Positions 8,794 through 15,960 of a stretch of DNA of 20,621 nt are shown here, one piece after another. Location: NCBI GenBank assembly GCA_964555675.1, contig CAZKTU010000105.1, positions 1-20,621 on the forward strand, in the 5' to 3' direction. Made by a program: the position numbers and the translations under genes. Numbering within the stretch: position 1 is the stretch's first letter; every line of letters starts with the position of its first letter. This stretch comes from CAIWXH01 sp964555675. GTDB taxonomy: Bacteria > Chloroflexota > Chloroflexia > Chloroflexales > Chloroflexaceae. The notes beneath the pieces were generated by a model that worked only from the letters and a program-made list of their open reading frames with translations, did no database searches and was not told the DNA's origin.

Positions 8794-9755
8794 GCGAGGT
8801 CTCCCTCCCTTCCATCGAGGCGGCCGCCCAGCGCATCGCGCCCTATGTGCTGCGCACGCCCCTGCTGCCCAGCCGCATCCTCAGCGAGCTGCTGGGCACG
8901 ACCGTCTCGCTCAAGTACGAGCTCTTTCAGGAGACTAGTTCGTTCAAGCCGCGCGGCGCCTTCAACAAGCTGCTCGGCCTGAGCGCGACCGAGCGCGAGC
9001 GGGGCCTGGTCGCGGTGAGCGGGGGCAACCACGGCAAGGCCGTGGCCTACGCGGCGCGCCGGCTGGGCCTGCAGGCGCGGATCATCATGTTCCAGAGCAC
9101 GGCGCCCTCGGCCGTGGCCGCCTGTCGCGCCTATGGCGCCGAGGTCGAGCTGCTGCCCACGCCCGCGGCCGGCTTCGAGCGGGCGGCCGCCCTCGAGCGC
9201 GAGGGCCTCACCTATGTCCATCCCTTCGCCGACGCGGCGGTGGTGGCCGGCCAGGGCACCCTGGGCCTCGAGATCGTCGAGGCGGCGCCCACGGTGACCG
9301 ATGTGATCGCCAGCATCGGCGGGGGCGGCATGATCGGCGGCGTCGCCACGGCCGTGAAGGCCCATAACCCCGCCGCGCGCATCTGGGGCGTCGAGACGGT
9401 GGGCGCCGACGCGATGAGCCGGGCCCTCGCCGCCGGCGCGGTCGTGCAGCTCGAGGCTGTCACCTCCCTCGCCGCCACCCTGGGCGCGCCCGCGGTGAGC
9501 CCCCTGACCCTGGCCCTGGCCCAGCAGCATCTCGAAGAGGTGCTGGTGGTGCCCGACCGCGACGCCGTGGCCGACCTGCTCTGGCTGCTCGATCACGTCA
9601 AGGTGCTGACCGAGCCCGCGGCCGCCTGCACCCTGAGCGCGGCCAGGCGTCTCGCCGGGCGCTTCGGGGCGGACAGCCACGTGGTGATCATCCTCTGCGG
9701 CGCCAGCATGAGCCTGGAGGAGCTCGAGCGCTTCCGCGCCCGCGTAGGAGTGTAG
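8790..9755 (+). CDS. PLP-dependent threonine/serine dehydratase-like enzyme
   Basis: A 321-aa fold-type II PLP enzyme of the threonine dehydratase / serine racemase family. The Schiff-base lysine is K53 in SSFKPRGAFN. SGGNHG (77-82) binds the cofactor and substrate carboxylate, and the glycine loop GGGGMIGG (about 177-184) binds the PLP phosphate. It is short, with no C-terminal ACT domain, so it fits the catabolic or racemase-type group rather than feedback-regulated biosynthetic IlvA. SGGNHG in place of the usual SAGNHA leaves the substrate open: threonine, serine or a hydroxy-amino acid. The start ATG overlaps the uvrC stop, and the carboxylase gene follows after two bases, so translation is probably coupled. 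A longer in-frame extension inside uvrC was rejected. Confidence 0.88.
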   Translation: MSEVSLPSIEAAAQRIAPYVLRTPLLPSRILSELLGTTVSLKYELFQETSSFKPRGAFNKLLGLSATERERGLVAVSGGNHGKAVAYAARRLGLQARIIMFQSTAPSAVAACRAYGAEVELLPTPAAGFERAAALEREGLTYVHPFADAAVVAGQGTLGLEIVEAAPTVTDVIASIGGGGMIGGVATAVKAHNPAARIWGVETVGADAMSRALAAGAVVQLEAVTSLAATLGAPAVSPLTLALAQQHLEEVLVVPDRDAVADLLWLLDHVKVLTEPAAACTLSAARRLAGRFGADSHVVIILCGASMSLEELERFRARVGV

Positions 9756-9757
9756 CA

Positions 9758-11365
9758 ATGGCGCTCATCCATTCCCATATCAAGCCCGGCAGCGTCGAGT
9801 TCCGCGAGAATGCCGCCCACCACATGGCCCTGGCCGCCGAGCTGCGCGAGCGGATCGCCGCCGCGGCCGAGGGTGGCAGCGCGGACGCGCGCAAGAAGCA
9901 TATCGACCGCGGCAAGCTGCCGGTGCGCGAGCGCATCGACCTGCTGCTCGACGAGGGCACGGCCTTCCTCGAGCTGAGCCCCCTGGCCGCCTACGAGGCC
10001 TACGAGGACGAGGTGCCGGGGGCCGGCATGGTCGCCGGCATCGGGCGGGTCAGCGGGCGCGAGGTGGTGGTCGTCGCCAACGACGCTACAGTCAAGGGGG
10101 GCACCTACTACCCGCTCACCGTCAAGAAGCACCTGCGGGCCCAGGAGGTCGCCCAGGAGAACGGGCTGCCCTGCGTCTACCTCGTCGATAGCGGCGGGGC
10201 CTTCTTGCCGCTGCAGTCCGAGGTCTTTCCCGACCGCGACCACTTCGGGCGCATCTTCTACAACCAGGCCCAGATGTCGGCCCGCGGCATCCCCCAGATC
10301 GCCTGCGTGATGGGCTCGTGCACGGCGGGCGGGGCCTACGTGCCCGCCATGAGCGACGAGGTGGTGATCGTCAAGGGCAACGGCACGATCTTCCTCGGCG
10401 GCCCGCCCCTGGTCAAGGCCGCCACCGGCGAGGAGGTGAGCGCCGAGGAGCTGGGCGGCGCCGATGTGCATACGCGCCTCTCGGGGGTGGCCGACCACTT
10501 CGCCGAGGACGACCGCGAGGCCCTCGGGATCGTGCGCGACATTGTGGCCAACCTGGGGCCGCGCCGGCCCATCCCCTGGGAGCTGCGCGCGCCCGAGCCG
10601 CCGCGCTACGATCCCGCCGAGCTGTATGGGATCATTCCCCGCGACAGCCGCAAGAGCTACGACATCCGCGAGGTGATCGCCCGCCTGGTCGACGGCAGCC
10701 GGCTCCACGAGTTCAAGGCCCGCTATGGCACGACCCTGGTCTGCGGTTTCGCCCACATCGAGGGCATGCCCGTAGGCATCCTGGCCAACAACGGCATCCT
10801 CTTCAGCGAGAGCGCCCTGAAGGGGGCCCACTTCATCGAGCTCTGCTGCGCGCGCAACATCCCCCTGCTCTTCTTGCAAAATATCACCGGCTTCATGGTC
10901 GGCCGTCAGTACGAGAACGGCGGGATCGCCAAAGACGGCGCCAAGCTGGTCACGGCGGTCAGCTGTGCGAATGTGCCGAAGTTCACCGTCGTGGTGGGCG
11001 GCTCGTTCGGCGCGGGCAACTACGGCATGTGCGGGCGGGCCTACCAGCCCCGCCAGCTCTGGATGTGGCCGAACGCGCGCATCAGCGTCATGGGCGGCCA
11101 GCAGGCGGCCACGGTGCTGCTGACGGTGCGGCGCGACAACCTGATCGCCCGCGGCCACGACATGACGGCCGAGGAGCAGGAGCGCTTCAAGGCCCCCATC
11201 CTCGAGAAGTACGAGCGCGAGGGCAGCCCCTACTACTCGACCGCCCGCCTGTGGGACGACGGCATCCTCGATCCCCTCGACACGCGCAAGGCCCTGGCCC
11301 TCGGCCTGGCCGCGGCGAGCAACGCGCCAGTCGTCCCGACGACCTTCGGCGTGTTCCGGATGTGA
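9758..11365 (+). CDS. mccB: Methylcrotonoyl-CoA carboxylase beta subunit (carboxyltransferase)
   Basis: A 535-aa acyl-CoA carboxyltransferase. The beta subunit moves CO2 from carboxybiotin to 3-methylcrotonoyl-CoA in leucine breakdown. The N-domain oxyanion region is MGSCTAGGAYVPAMSDE (about 185-201). The C-domain has NITGFMVG (about 375) and GGSFGAGNYGMCGRAYQPR (about 413-431). The full-length match to the MccB pattern, including GTIFLGGPPLVKAATGEEV, favours MCC over propionyl-CoA carboxylase, though close relatives such as geranyl-CoA carboxylase share these blocks. The biotin-carrying alpha subunit is not in this window. The ATG at 9758 uses a TAGGAG ribosome-binding site inside the end of the upstream gene. 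It ends a tight uvrC-dehydratase-mccB run. Confidence 0.9.
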   Translation: MALIHSHIKPGSVEFRENAAHHMALAAELRERIAAAAEGGSADARKKHIDRGKLPVRERIDLLLDEGTAFLELSPLAAYEAYEDEVPGAGMVAGIGRVSGREVVVVANDATVKGGTYYPLTVKKHLRAQEVAQENGLPCVYLVDSGGAFLPLQSEVFPDRDHFGRIFYNQAQMSARGIPQIACVMGSCTAGGAYVPAMSDEVVIVKGNGTIFLGGPPLVKAATGEEVSAEELGGADVHTRLSGVADHFAEDDREALGIVRDIVANLGPRRPIPWELRAPEPPRYDPAELYGIIPRDSRKSYDIREVIARLVDGSRLHEFKARYGTTLVCGFAHIEGMPVGILANNGILFSESALKGAHFIELCCARNIPLLFLQNITGFMVGRQYENGGIAKDGAKLVTAVSCANVPKFTVVVGGSFGAGNYGMCGRAYQPRQLWMWPNARISVMGGQQAATVLLTVRRDNLIARGHDMTAEEQERFKAPILEKYEREGSPYYSTARLWDDGILDPLDTRKALALGLAAASNAPVVPTTFGVFRM

Positions 11366-11403
11366 GCGCACGCGGCGCCGGCCGATTGTCCCTCCTCAGC
11401 AGA

Positions 11404-11417
11404 GCTTGCGAGCAAGC
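11404..11417. repeat. Short palindrome between mccB and the DUF58 gene
   Basis: GCTTGC and GCAAGC flank a central GA, six bases before the chosen DUF58 start. The loop is too short for a good RNA hairpin, so a DNA-protein site or chance are both possible. Confidence 0.3.
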
Positions 11418-11423
11418 ACACTC

Positions 11424-12593
11424 ATGCCTAACCTGCGGCTCCTGACGCTCCTGCTCCTCGCCGTGGCCGCGGCCCTGCGCGCCGAGATCTTCTTCTACCT
11501 GCTGTATGTGCTGGTGGGGCTACAGTTGGCGGCGTGGGCCTGGGTGCGCGTGGCGACCCGCTCGCTGCGCTGGTCGCGGCGGATGCCGGCGGCGGCCTTT
11601 CCGGGCGAGCCGGTTGAGGTGAGCCTGGTTGTGCGCAACGCGAGCCTGCTGCCCATCCCGTGGCTCATGCTGCACGAGAGTCTGCCGGCGGCCCTGCGCA
11701 CGCCGCCCTCGCTGCGCGAGGTGCTGGCCCTGGGCGCCCGCGAGGAGCGCACGCTGACCTATACGCTCCAGGGGCGTCGCCGCGGGCTCTACAGGGTCGG
11801 CCCGCTGCTGCTGCGCACGGGCGATGTGCTCGGCCTCTACGAGCGGCCCCTCGACGGCGGGAGCGTCGACTACCTGGTGATCTATCCGCAGGTGCTGCCG
11901 CTGCCCGAGCTGGGGCTGCCGGCGGCCCTACCCTTCGGGGCGCGCCCGGCGCCGGGCAGCCTGTTCACCGATCCCGCCCGCCCGATCGGCGTGCGGCCCT
12001 ATCAGCCGGGCGACGGCGTGCGGCGGATCGACTGGAAGAACAGCGCCCGCGCGGGCGAGCTGCAGGTGCGCCGCCACGAGCCGGCCATCGCCCGCGAGAC
12101 CATGGTGGCCCTGGCCTTCAGCCGCGCCGAGTACCCCGGTCGCTTCCTGTTCGATGAGCTCGAGCGGGCCGTCGTGGCCGCGGCCTCGCTCGCCGCCGAC
12201 CTGTCGGGGCGCGGGCAGCCCGTCGGCCTGTGCAGCAGCGGCCACGACCCCCTGGCCCCGGGTCCGGCGGCAGTGATCGCGCCCGCCATGGGGCGGCCGC
12301 ACCTGATCGAGGTTCTGCACATGCTCGGTCGGCTCGAGGCCCCACCCGCCGGCGACATCACCCTGACCCTCGAGCGGGCCGCCGCGAGTCTGGGCTGGGG
12401 CAGCACGGTGATCCTCGTGGCCGCGGGCGCGGGGCTGCCCCTGGTCGAGCGGCTGATCTCCCTGCGTCGTCGCGGCCTTCACATCGCCCTCGTGCTGGTC
12501 GAGGGGGGCGCCGACGACATCGCCCTGGCCCGTCGTCACAAGATCGCCTGCTTCCTGGTCAACCGCGCGGGCGCTCCTGAGGCGGTCGCCTGA
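11424..12593 (+). CDS. DUF58 domain membrane protein
   Basis: A 389-aa protein with two hydrophobic segments near the N-terminus (about residues 5-20 and 22-42), then a soluble beta-rich region. The DUF58 hallmark comes at about 189-220: VRPYQPGDGVRRIDWKNSAR followed by RRHEP. The remainder resembles the von Willebrand A-like fold typical of the family. Family members often sit beside a MoxR AAA+ ATPase and a transglutaminase-like gene; neither is seen here, which is unusual. An in-frame TTG at 11406 would add six residues but has no ribosome-binding site, so the ATG at 11424 is preferred, though its own site is weak. Function in this family is poorly known, and none is assigned. Confidence 0.85.
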   Translation: MPNLRLLTLLLLAVAAALRAEIFFYLLYVLVGLQLAAWAWVRVATRSLRWSRRMPAAAFPGEPVEVSLVVRNASLLPIPWLMLHESLPAALRTPPSLREVLALGAREERTLTYTLQGRRRGLYRVGPLLLRTGDVLGLYERPLDGGSVDYLVIYPQVLPLPELGLPAALPFGARPAPGSLFTDPARPIGVRPYQPGDGVRRIDWKNSARAGELQVRRHEPAIARETMVALAFSRAEYPGRFLFDELERAVVAAASLAADLSGRGQPVGLCSSGHDPLAPGPAAVIAPAMGRPHLIEVLHMLGRLEAPPAGDITLTLERAAASLGWGSTVILVAAGAGLPLVERLISLRRRGLHIALVLVEGGADDIALARRHKIACFLVNRAGAPEAVA

Positions 12594-12622
12594 GACCCGC
12601 CATAGTATGAGAAAGGTTCCCC

Positions 12623-13537
12623 ATGCTGCGTGTTTCCGCTGAAGTCGCCGTCGCCCTCGACGAAGGGCGGCCGGTCGTCGCTCTTGAGAGCACCCTGATC
12701 AGCCACGGCCTGCCCTACCCGCAGAATATCGAAGTGGCCAGGGCCCTGGAGGGCGAGGTACGGGCTGTCGGCGCCGTGCCGGCCACAATCGGCGTGGTGG
12801 GCGGGGCGCCGACGGTCGGCCTGAGCGAGGCCGAGATCGAGCGCTTCGCCACGGGCGGCGGGCGGGTGCGCAAGCTCAGTCGGCGCGATCTGGCCGTGGC
12901 CGTGGCCCAGGCGGCCGACGGCGCGACGACGGTGGCCGCCACCATGGCCATGGCGGCGGCGGCGGGCGTGGCGGTCTTCGCCACGGGCGGTATCGGCGGT
13001 GTACACCGCGGCGCCGAGCAGAGCTGGGACGTCTCGGGCGACCTGACCGAGCTGGGCCGCACGCCGGTGCTGGTGGTCTGTGCGGGGGCCAAGGCCATCC
13101 TCGACCTGCCGGCCACCCTCGAGTACCTCGAGACCCTGGGGGTGCCCGTGGTTGGCTTCGGCGTCGACGAGTTCCCGGCCTTCTATAGCGCCGGCAGCGG
13201 CCTGCCGGTGCCGGCCCGCGCCGACTCGCCCGCCGAAGTTGCCGCCATCTGGCGGGCCCAACGCGACCTTGCGGCCGTGGCCGCGCCCGGGGGCCTGCTG
13301 CTCTGTGTGCCGCCGCCCCCCGCAGTGGCCCTGCCTCGCGACGAGGTCGAAGCGGCGATCGGCAGGGCCCTGGCCCGTGCCGCCCTGGCCGCCGTGCGCG
13401 GGCCCGCCGTCACGCCTTTTCTGCTCGCGGCCATGGCCGAGGAGACCCACGGCGAGAGTATCGGCACCAACGTCGCCTTGCTCAGGCAGAATGCCAGGGT
13501 CGCCGCGCTGGTTGCCAGCGCCCTCTGCGCACCCTGA
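12623..13537 (+). CDS. psuG: Pseudouridine-5'-phosphate glycosidase
   Basis: A 304-aa enzyme that reversibly cleaves pseudouridine 5'-phosphate into uracil and ribose 5-phosphate, recycling pseudouridine from RNA. The family signature ALESTLISHGLPYPQN carries E22. K84, D140 (WDVSGDL) and K157 (CAGAKAILD) lie exactly nine positions before the E. coli residues E31, K93, D149 and K166, as I recall them. GTNVALL near the C-terminus gives the conserved asparagine N283. No pseudouridine kinase (psuK) is next to it, so the phosphorylated substrate must come from a kinase elsewhere or another source. The ATG at 12623 follows GAAAGG. Its leader shares blocks with that of the M20 peptidase. Confidence 0.95.
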   Translation: MLRVSAEVAVALDEGRPVVALESTLISHGLPYPQNIEVARALEGEVRAVGAVPATIGVVGGAPTVGLSEAEIERFATGGGRVRKLSRRDLAVAVAQAADGATTVAATMAMAAAAGVAVFATGGIGGVHRGAEQSWDVSGDLTELGRTPVLVVCAGAKAILDLPATLEYLETLGVPVVGFGVDEFPAFYSAGSGLPVPARADSPAEVAAIWRAQRDLAAVAAPGGLLLCVPPPPAVALPRDEVEAAIGRALARAALAAVRGPAVTPFLLAAMAEETHGESIGTNVALLRQNARVAALVASALCAP

Positions 13538-13539
13538 TC

Positions 13540-13582
13540 AGGCCCTTTGTCGACCCTTTGAAAGGTAATTCCAGGCCTTTTT
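13540..13582 (+). terminator. Possible psuG terminator
   Basis: AGGCC (13540-13544) can pair with GGCCT (13574-13578) around a nested CCTTTGAAAGG, followed by five T. The stem is short and branched, so the call is weak. Confidence 0.35.
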
Positions 13583-13595
13583 CGTGGCAAGCTAC

Positions 13596-13624
13596 TTGAC
13601 AAGTTGTGTTATCGCAACTATACT
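13596..13624 (+). promoter_or_regulatory. Consensus sigma-70 promoter of the sigma factor gene, with spacer palindrome
   Basis: TTGACA (13596-13601), a 17-base spacer and TATACT (13619-13624). The spacer holds AGTTGTG-TTAT-CGCAACT (13602-13619), an inverted repeat with one mismatched pair that touches both promoter elements. This suits a repressor site. Transcription should begin near 13631, giving a leader of about 164 bases. Confidence 0.85.
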
Positions 13625-13732
13625 CTACACCGGAGTCACCAGATCACTCGACCGAACGCACCTCTAATCAGCACCCGCCCGCGCTTAACCCCGCTTTGTT
13701 GAGTGCAATTCAAGAACGGCTAAGAGGGCGCT

Positions 13733-13755
13733 GCTCCTTCTCTCCGGGAAGGAGC
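13733..13755 (+). promoter_or_regulatory. Leader hairpin upstream of the sigma factor gene
   Basis: GCTCCTTC (13733-13740) and GAAGGAGC (13748-13755) form a perfect 8-base stem with a 7-base loop. A moderately T-rich stretch follows. The descending arm contains AAGGAG, identical to a Shine-Dalgarno core, while the presumed real site AGGAG is at 13781-13785. It could be an attenuator or translational control element. Confidence 0.45.
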
Positions 13756-13794
13756 CGTCTTGTGTCTCTTGCCCTAGGCTAGGAGCACAGATCG

Positions 13795-14820
13795 ATGCTC
13801 AAGCGAACGTCCCCTATCTGGGAACTGGCCGACCCGCAGGCGCTGGAGCAGGACCCCGATCCCCTGATCGAGCACGACGAACCACCCCCCGAGGGCCCTC
13901 GCCCGAGCGAGCCTAGTCTTGATGCCGTCCAGCACTACCTCCAGGAGATCGGCCGCGTCGCGCTGCTGACCGCCGCCGAGGAGGTTGAGCTGGCCGAGCG
14001 CATCGAGCGCGGGAATGCCGCCGAGGAGCGCGTCGCCGCCGCCGAGGAGCTGACTCTCGCTCTGCGCCGCGCGCTCGAGCAGGATGTGCAGCTCGGCAAT
14101 GACGCCCGCCGCCACCTCATCCAGGCTAATTTGCGTCTGGTTGTGAGCATCGCCAAGAAGTATGTGGGCCGTGGCCTCTCGCTGCTCGACCTGATCCAGG
14201 AGGGCAATATCGGCCTGATGCGAGCGGTCGAGAAGTTCGACTACACCAAGGGCAACCGCTTCAGCACCTACGCGACTTGGTGGATCCGTCAGGCGGTCAC
14301 CCGGGCGATCGCCGAGCAGGGGCGCACGATCCGGCTGCCGGTGCACATGAGCGAGTCGGTCGGCCAGGTCAAGCGCACCTCCGAGCGCCTGTCCCAGTCC
14401 CTCGAGCGCCAGCCCACCGCCGAAGAGATCGCCATCGCTCTCGGCCAGCCCCTCGAGCGCATCCAGCGCGTGCTCGAGGCCGCCCGCCGGCCCGTCTCGC
14501 TGGAGACGCCGGTCGGCGACGAGGGCGAGCACACCCTGGGCGACTTCTTGCCCGACGACGAGCTGCCCTCGCCCACCGAGTTCGCCTCGGCTCAGTTGCT
14601 GCGCCGCGACCTCTCGGCCGCCCTCGACCATCTGAGCGAGCGCGAGCGCCGCATCATCGACCTGCGCTATGGGCTGGTCGATGGGCGCCGCCGCACCCTC
14701 GAGGAGGTTGGTCGCGCCCTCGGGATGACCCGCGAGCGCGCACGACAGATCGAGGCCGAGGCCCTGCGCCGCCTGCGCAGCCCCGATGTCGGCCAGCACC
14801 TGCGCGACTACCTCGAGTAG
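13795..14820 (+). CDS. RNA polymerase sigma-70 family factor (RpoD/SigA-like)
   Basis: A 341-aa primary-type sigma factor. Region 1.2 is at about 43-75 (DAVQHYLQEIGRVALL). Region 2 is at about 107-180, with LDLIQEGNIGLMRAVEKFDY and the -10 recognition and melting helix ending in TYATWWIRQAV. Region 3 is at about 185-260. Region 4 is at about 275-335, with the -35 reading helix TLEEVGRALGMTRERARQIE. Region 1.1 is absent and only about 40 acidic/proline-rich residues precede region 1.2. RERARQ replaces the RERIRQ usual in the main housekeeping factor. It may be the principal sigma or a group 2 paralogue, and sequence alone does not decide. The ATG at 13795 has AGGAG nine bases upstream. Confidence 0.93.
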   Translation: MLKRTSPIWELADPQALEQDPDPLIEHDEPPPEGPRPSEPSLDAVQHYLQEIGRVALLTAAEEVELAERIERGNAAEERVAAAEELTLALRRALEQDVQLGNDARRHLIQANLRLVVSIAKKYVGRGLSLLDLIQEGNIGLMRAVEKFDYTKGNRFSTYATWWIRQAVTRAIAEQGRTIRLPVHMSESVGQVKRTSERLSQSLERQPTAEEIAIALGQPLERIQRVLEAARRPVSLETPVGDEGEHTLGDFLPDDELPSPTEFASAQLLRRDLSAALDHLSERERRIIDLRYGLVDGRRRTLEEVGRALGMTRERARQIEAEALRRLRSPDVGQHLRDYLE

Positions 14821-14840
14821 GCCGCGCCGCAGAGACAAAG

Positions 14841-14875
14841 AAGACCGGGAGAGCCAATGCTCTCCCGGTCTTTTT
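14841..14875. terminator. Strong intrinsic terminator after the sigma factor gene
   Basis: AAGACCGGGAGAGC (14841-14854) and GCTCTCCCGGTCTT (14859-14872) make a perfect 14-base stem with a CAAT loop, running into TTTTT on the plus strand. On the minus strand the exit is TTCTTTG, so it may also serve the convergent 90-aa gene. Confidence 0.93.
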
Positions 14876-14896
14876 ACTTTCGGCGACGGTCGGTGG

Positions 14897-15169
14897 CTAG
14901 CGCAACTCCTCGCGGATGCGCCGTAGGATCTCGTCGACGTCGAGCCCGGCCTCCTTGGCGAGGCGGATCTGCTCGAGGAGCCTGGCCTCGGCGTCGGTCT
15001 TGCGGAACTGGGCGTCGGTCAGCCGGCGCTTGTCGTCTTCTACGCTCAGGGCGCGATCCTCGTCGGCCTGCTCCTCGGCCCACTTCCACGCCTGCTCCCA
15101 GAAGAGCCCGGCCTCGCGGAAGAAGAGGCTGAAGATGCCCGTGCCCGTGTCAACTGGGCGGTTGCTCAT
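14897..15169 (-). CDS. Hypothetical 90-aa charged helical protein
   Basis: Not recognised. Residues 10-33 are amphipathic and aromatic-rich (GIFSLFFREAGLFWEQAWKW). Residues 34-90 are very rich in E, D, R and K with heptad-like spacing, ending in LDVDEILRRIREELR, so a helical or coiled-coil protein is likely. No cysteine, metal motif, signal peptide or clear transmembrane segment is seen. A weak likeness to the small helical gas-vesicle GvpG proteins crossed my mind, but no other gas-vesicle gene is near. The ATG at 15169 is chosen over a longer frame from 15397 because AAGGAG lies just upstream. A TTGACT-17-TACAAT promoter sits about 27 bases before the ATG, and the longer frame would run through it. 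Confidence 0.75.
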   Translation of the reverse strand: MSNRPVDTGTGIFSLFFREAGLFWEQAWKWAEEQADEDRALSVEDDKRRLTDAQFRKTDAEARLLEQIRLAKEAGLDVDEILRRIREELR

Positions 15170-15202
15170 TGCTGGCTCCTTGTCTCTGCCACGGCTATCC
15201 TC

Positions 15203-15231
15203 ATTGTATGACCTGGGAGTCAAAAAGTCAA
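15203..15231 (-). promoter_or_regulatory. Promoter of the 90-aa protein gene
   Basis: On the minus strand: TTGACT (15226-15231), a 17-base spacer and TACAAT (15203-15208). Predicted start near 15196, a leader of about 27 bases carrying AAGGAG. Confidence 0.75.
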
Positions 15232-15245
15232 CGTAGCTTTGACTT
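15225..15245. repeat. Inverted repeat between divergent promoters
   Basis: AAGTCAA (15225-15231) and TTGACTT (15239-15245) flank 7 bases. A further AGTCAA is at 15218-15223. One arm is the -35 of the minus-strand promoter and the other ends four bases before the -35 of the plus-strand promoter. The layout suits a shared operator. Confidence 0.5.
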
Positions 15246-15248
15246 ATG

Positions 15249-15277
15249 TTGCAAATGGAAATTGTAGGTGCTATAAT
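15249..15277 (+). promoter_or_regulatory. Promoter of the DUF1997-like gene
   Basis: TTGCAA (15249-15254), a 17-base spacer and TATAAT (15272-15277). Predicted transcript start near 15284, which excludes the upstream in-frame ATG codons at 15246 and 15255. Confidence 0.78.
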
Positions 15278-15317
15278 TTGCCCATCGATTATTTGCATAT
15301 ATGAAATGGGGCCAGCG

Positions 15318-15890
15318 ATGTCAGTGCGCCAGCTGCGGCCTTCCGCACTCCAGGGACGAGGGCGATACATCGACCTTGGCGGCCAGGCCATGCACATCTT
15401 CCGCTTCGCGGCCCCTGCCGATCTCGCCTACGAGTACTTCTGCGACGTGCCGTCAGTCTTCCGGCTGCTGCCGGACGCCCTCGACTGCTACTCGTACGGC
15501 CCCGACCGCTACCGCCTGATTGTCGGGGCGACCGACGGCCACGGCCACAGCATGGCGGCGATCTTCGACCTGCGGGCCTACCACGAGCCCGGGCAGGCCA
15601 TTCGCCTGCTGCCGAGCGACGACGGCCCGGCTCACACCATGGGCGGGCTGGTCTTCGGCGGGGCCCTCTCGGCCGAGGCCGTGTTCCGGCCCGACCGGGC
15701 CGGCACCGTGGTGGAGTATGTGGTCGATATCGACATGACCATCCCCGTGCCTGGCGTCCTGAGCCTCATGCCGATGTCATTTCTGCAGAATCTCGGCGAG
15801 CGCACGATGGAGTTCAAGATGACGCAGATGATCGACGGCTTCACCCGCGGCATCAGCAACGATTTTCACGCCTGGGTCGGCGCAGCGTAG
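15318..15890 (+). CDS. DUF1997-like SRPBCC-fold protein
   Basis: A 190-aa soluble protein that looks like the DUF1997 family within the START/SRPBCC (Bet v 1-like) superfamily, known mainly from cyanobacteria, plastids and relatives. Pointers are the N-terminal part in which strands surround a helix (FRFAAPADLAYEYFCDVPSV), the central beta-strands (YRLIVGATDGHGHSMAAIFD), and the long C-terminal helix rich in Met and Phe (residues 150-190). Such folds bind hydrophobic ligands, but no ligand or reaction is established here. The start at 15318 (MSVRQLRP) is favoured because the promoter TATAAT lies at 15272-15277. The in-frame ATG at 15306 (MGPAMSV) is a close alternative. It is convergent with the FHA gene. 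Confidence 0.75.
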   Translation: MSVRQLRPSALQGRGRYIDLGGQAMHIFRFAAPADLAYEYFCDVPSVFRLLPDALDCYSYGPDRYRLIVGATDGHGHSMAAIFDLRAYHEPGQAIRLLPSDDGPAHTMGGLVFGGALSAEAVFRPDRAGTVVEYVVDIDMTIPVPGVLSLMPMSFLQNLGERTMEFKMTQMIDGFTRGISNDFHAWVGAA

Positions 15891-15911
15891 TAGTCTGTCA
15901 GAGCTTGCAAA

Positions 15912-15943
15912 AACGCCGCCCGGGCAGATGCCCGGGCGGCGTT
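15912..15943 (-). terminator. Strong GC-rich intrinsic terminator of the FHA gene
   Basis: AACGCCGCCCGGGCA (15912-15926) and TGCCCGGGCGGCGTT (15929-15943) are perfectly complementary. On the minus strand the stem exits into TTTTT, so it is a good terminator for the FHA gene. On the plus strand the exit TTGGTATG is poor, though it may still help the convergent gene. Confidence 0.85.
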
Positions 15944-15960
15944 GGTATGTTCTGGAGGGC

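Noticed and set aside
15246..15317. Longer N-terminus for the DUF1997-like protein
   Set aside because: The upstream codons cover the TTGCAA/TATAAT promoter, so they would not be transcribed.
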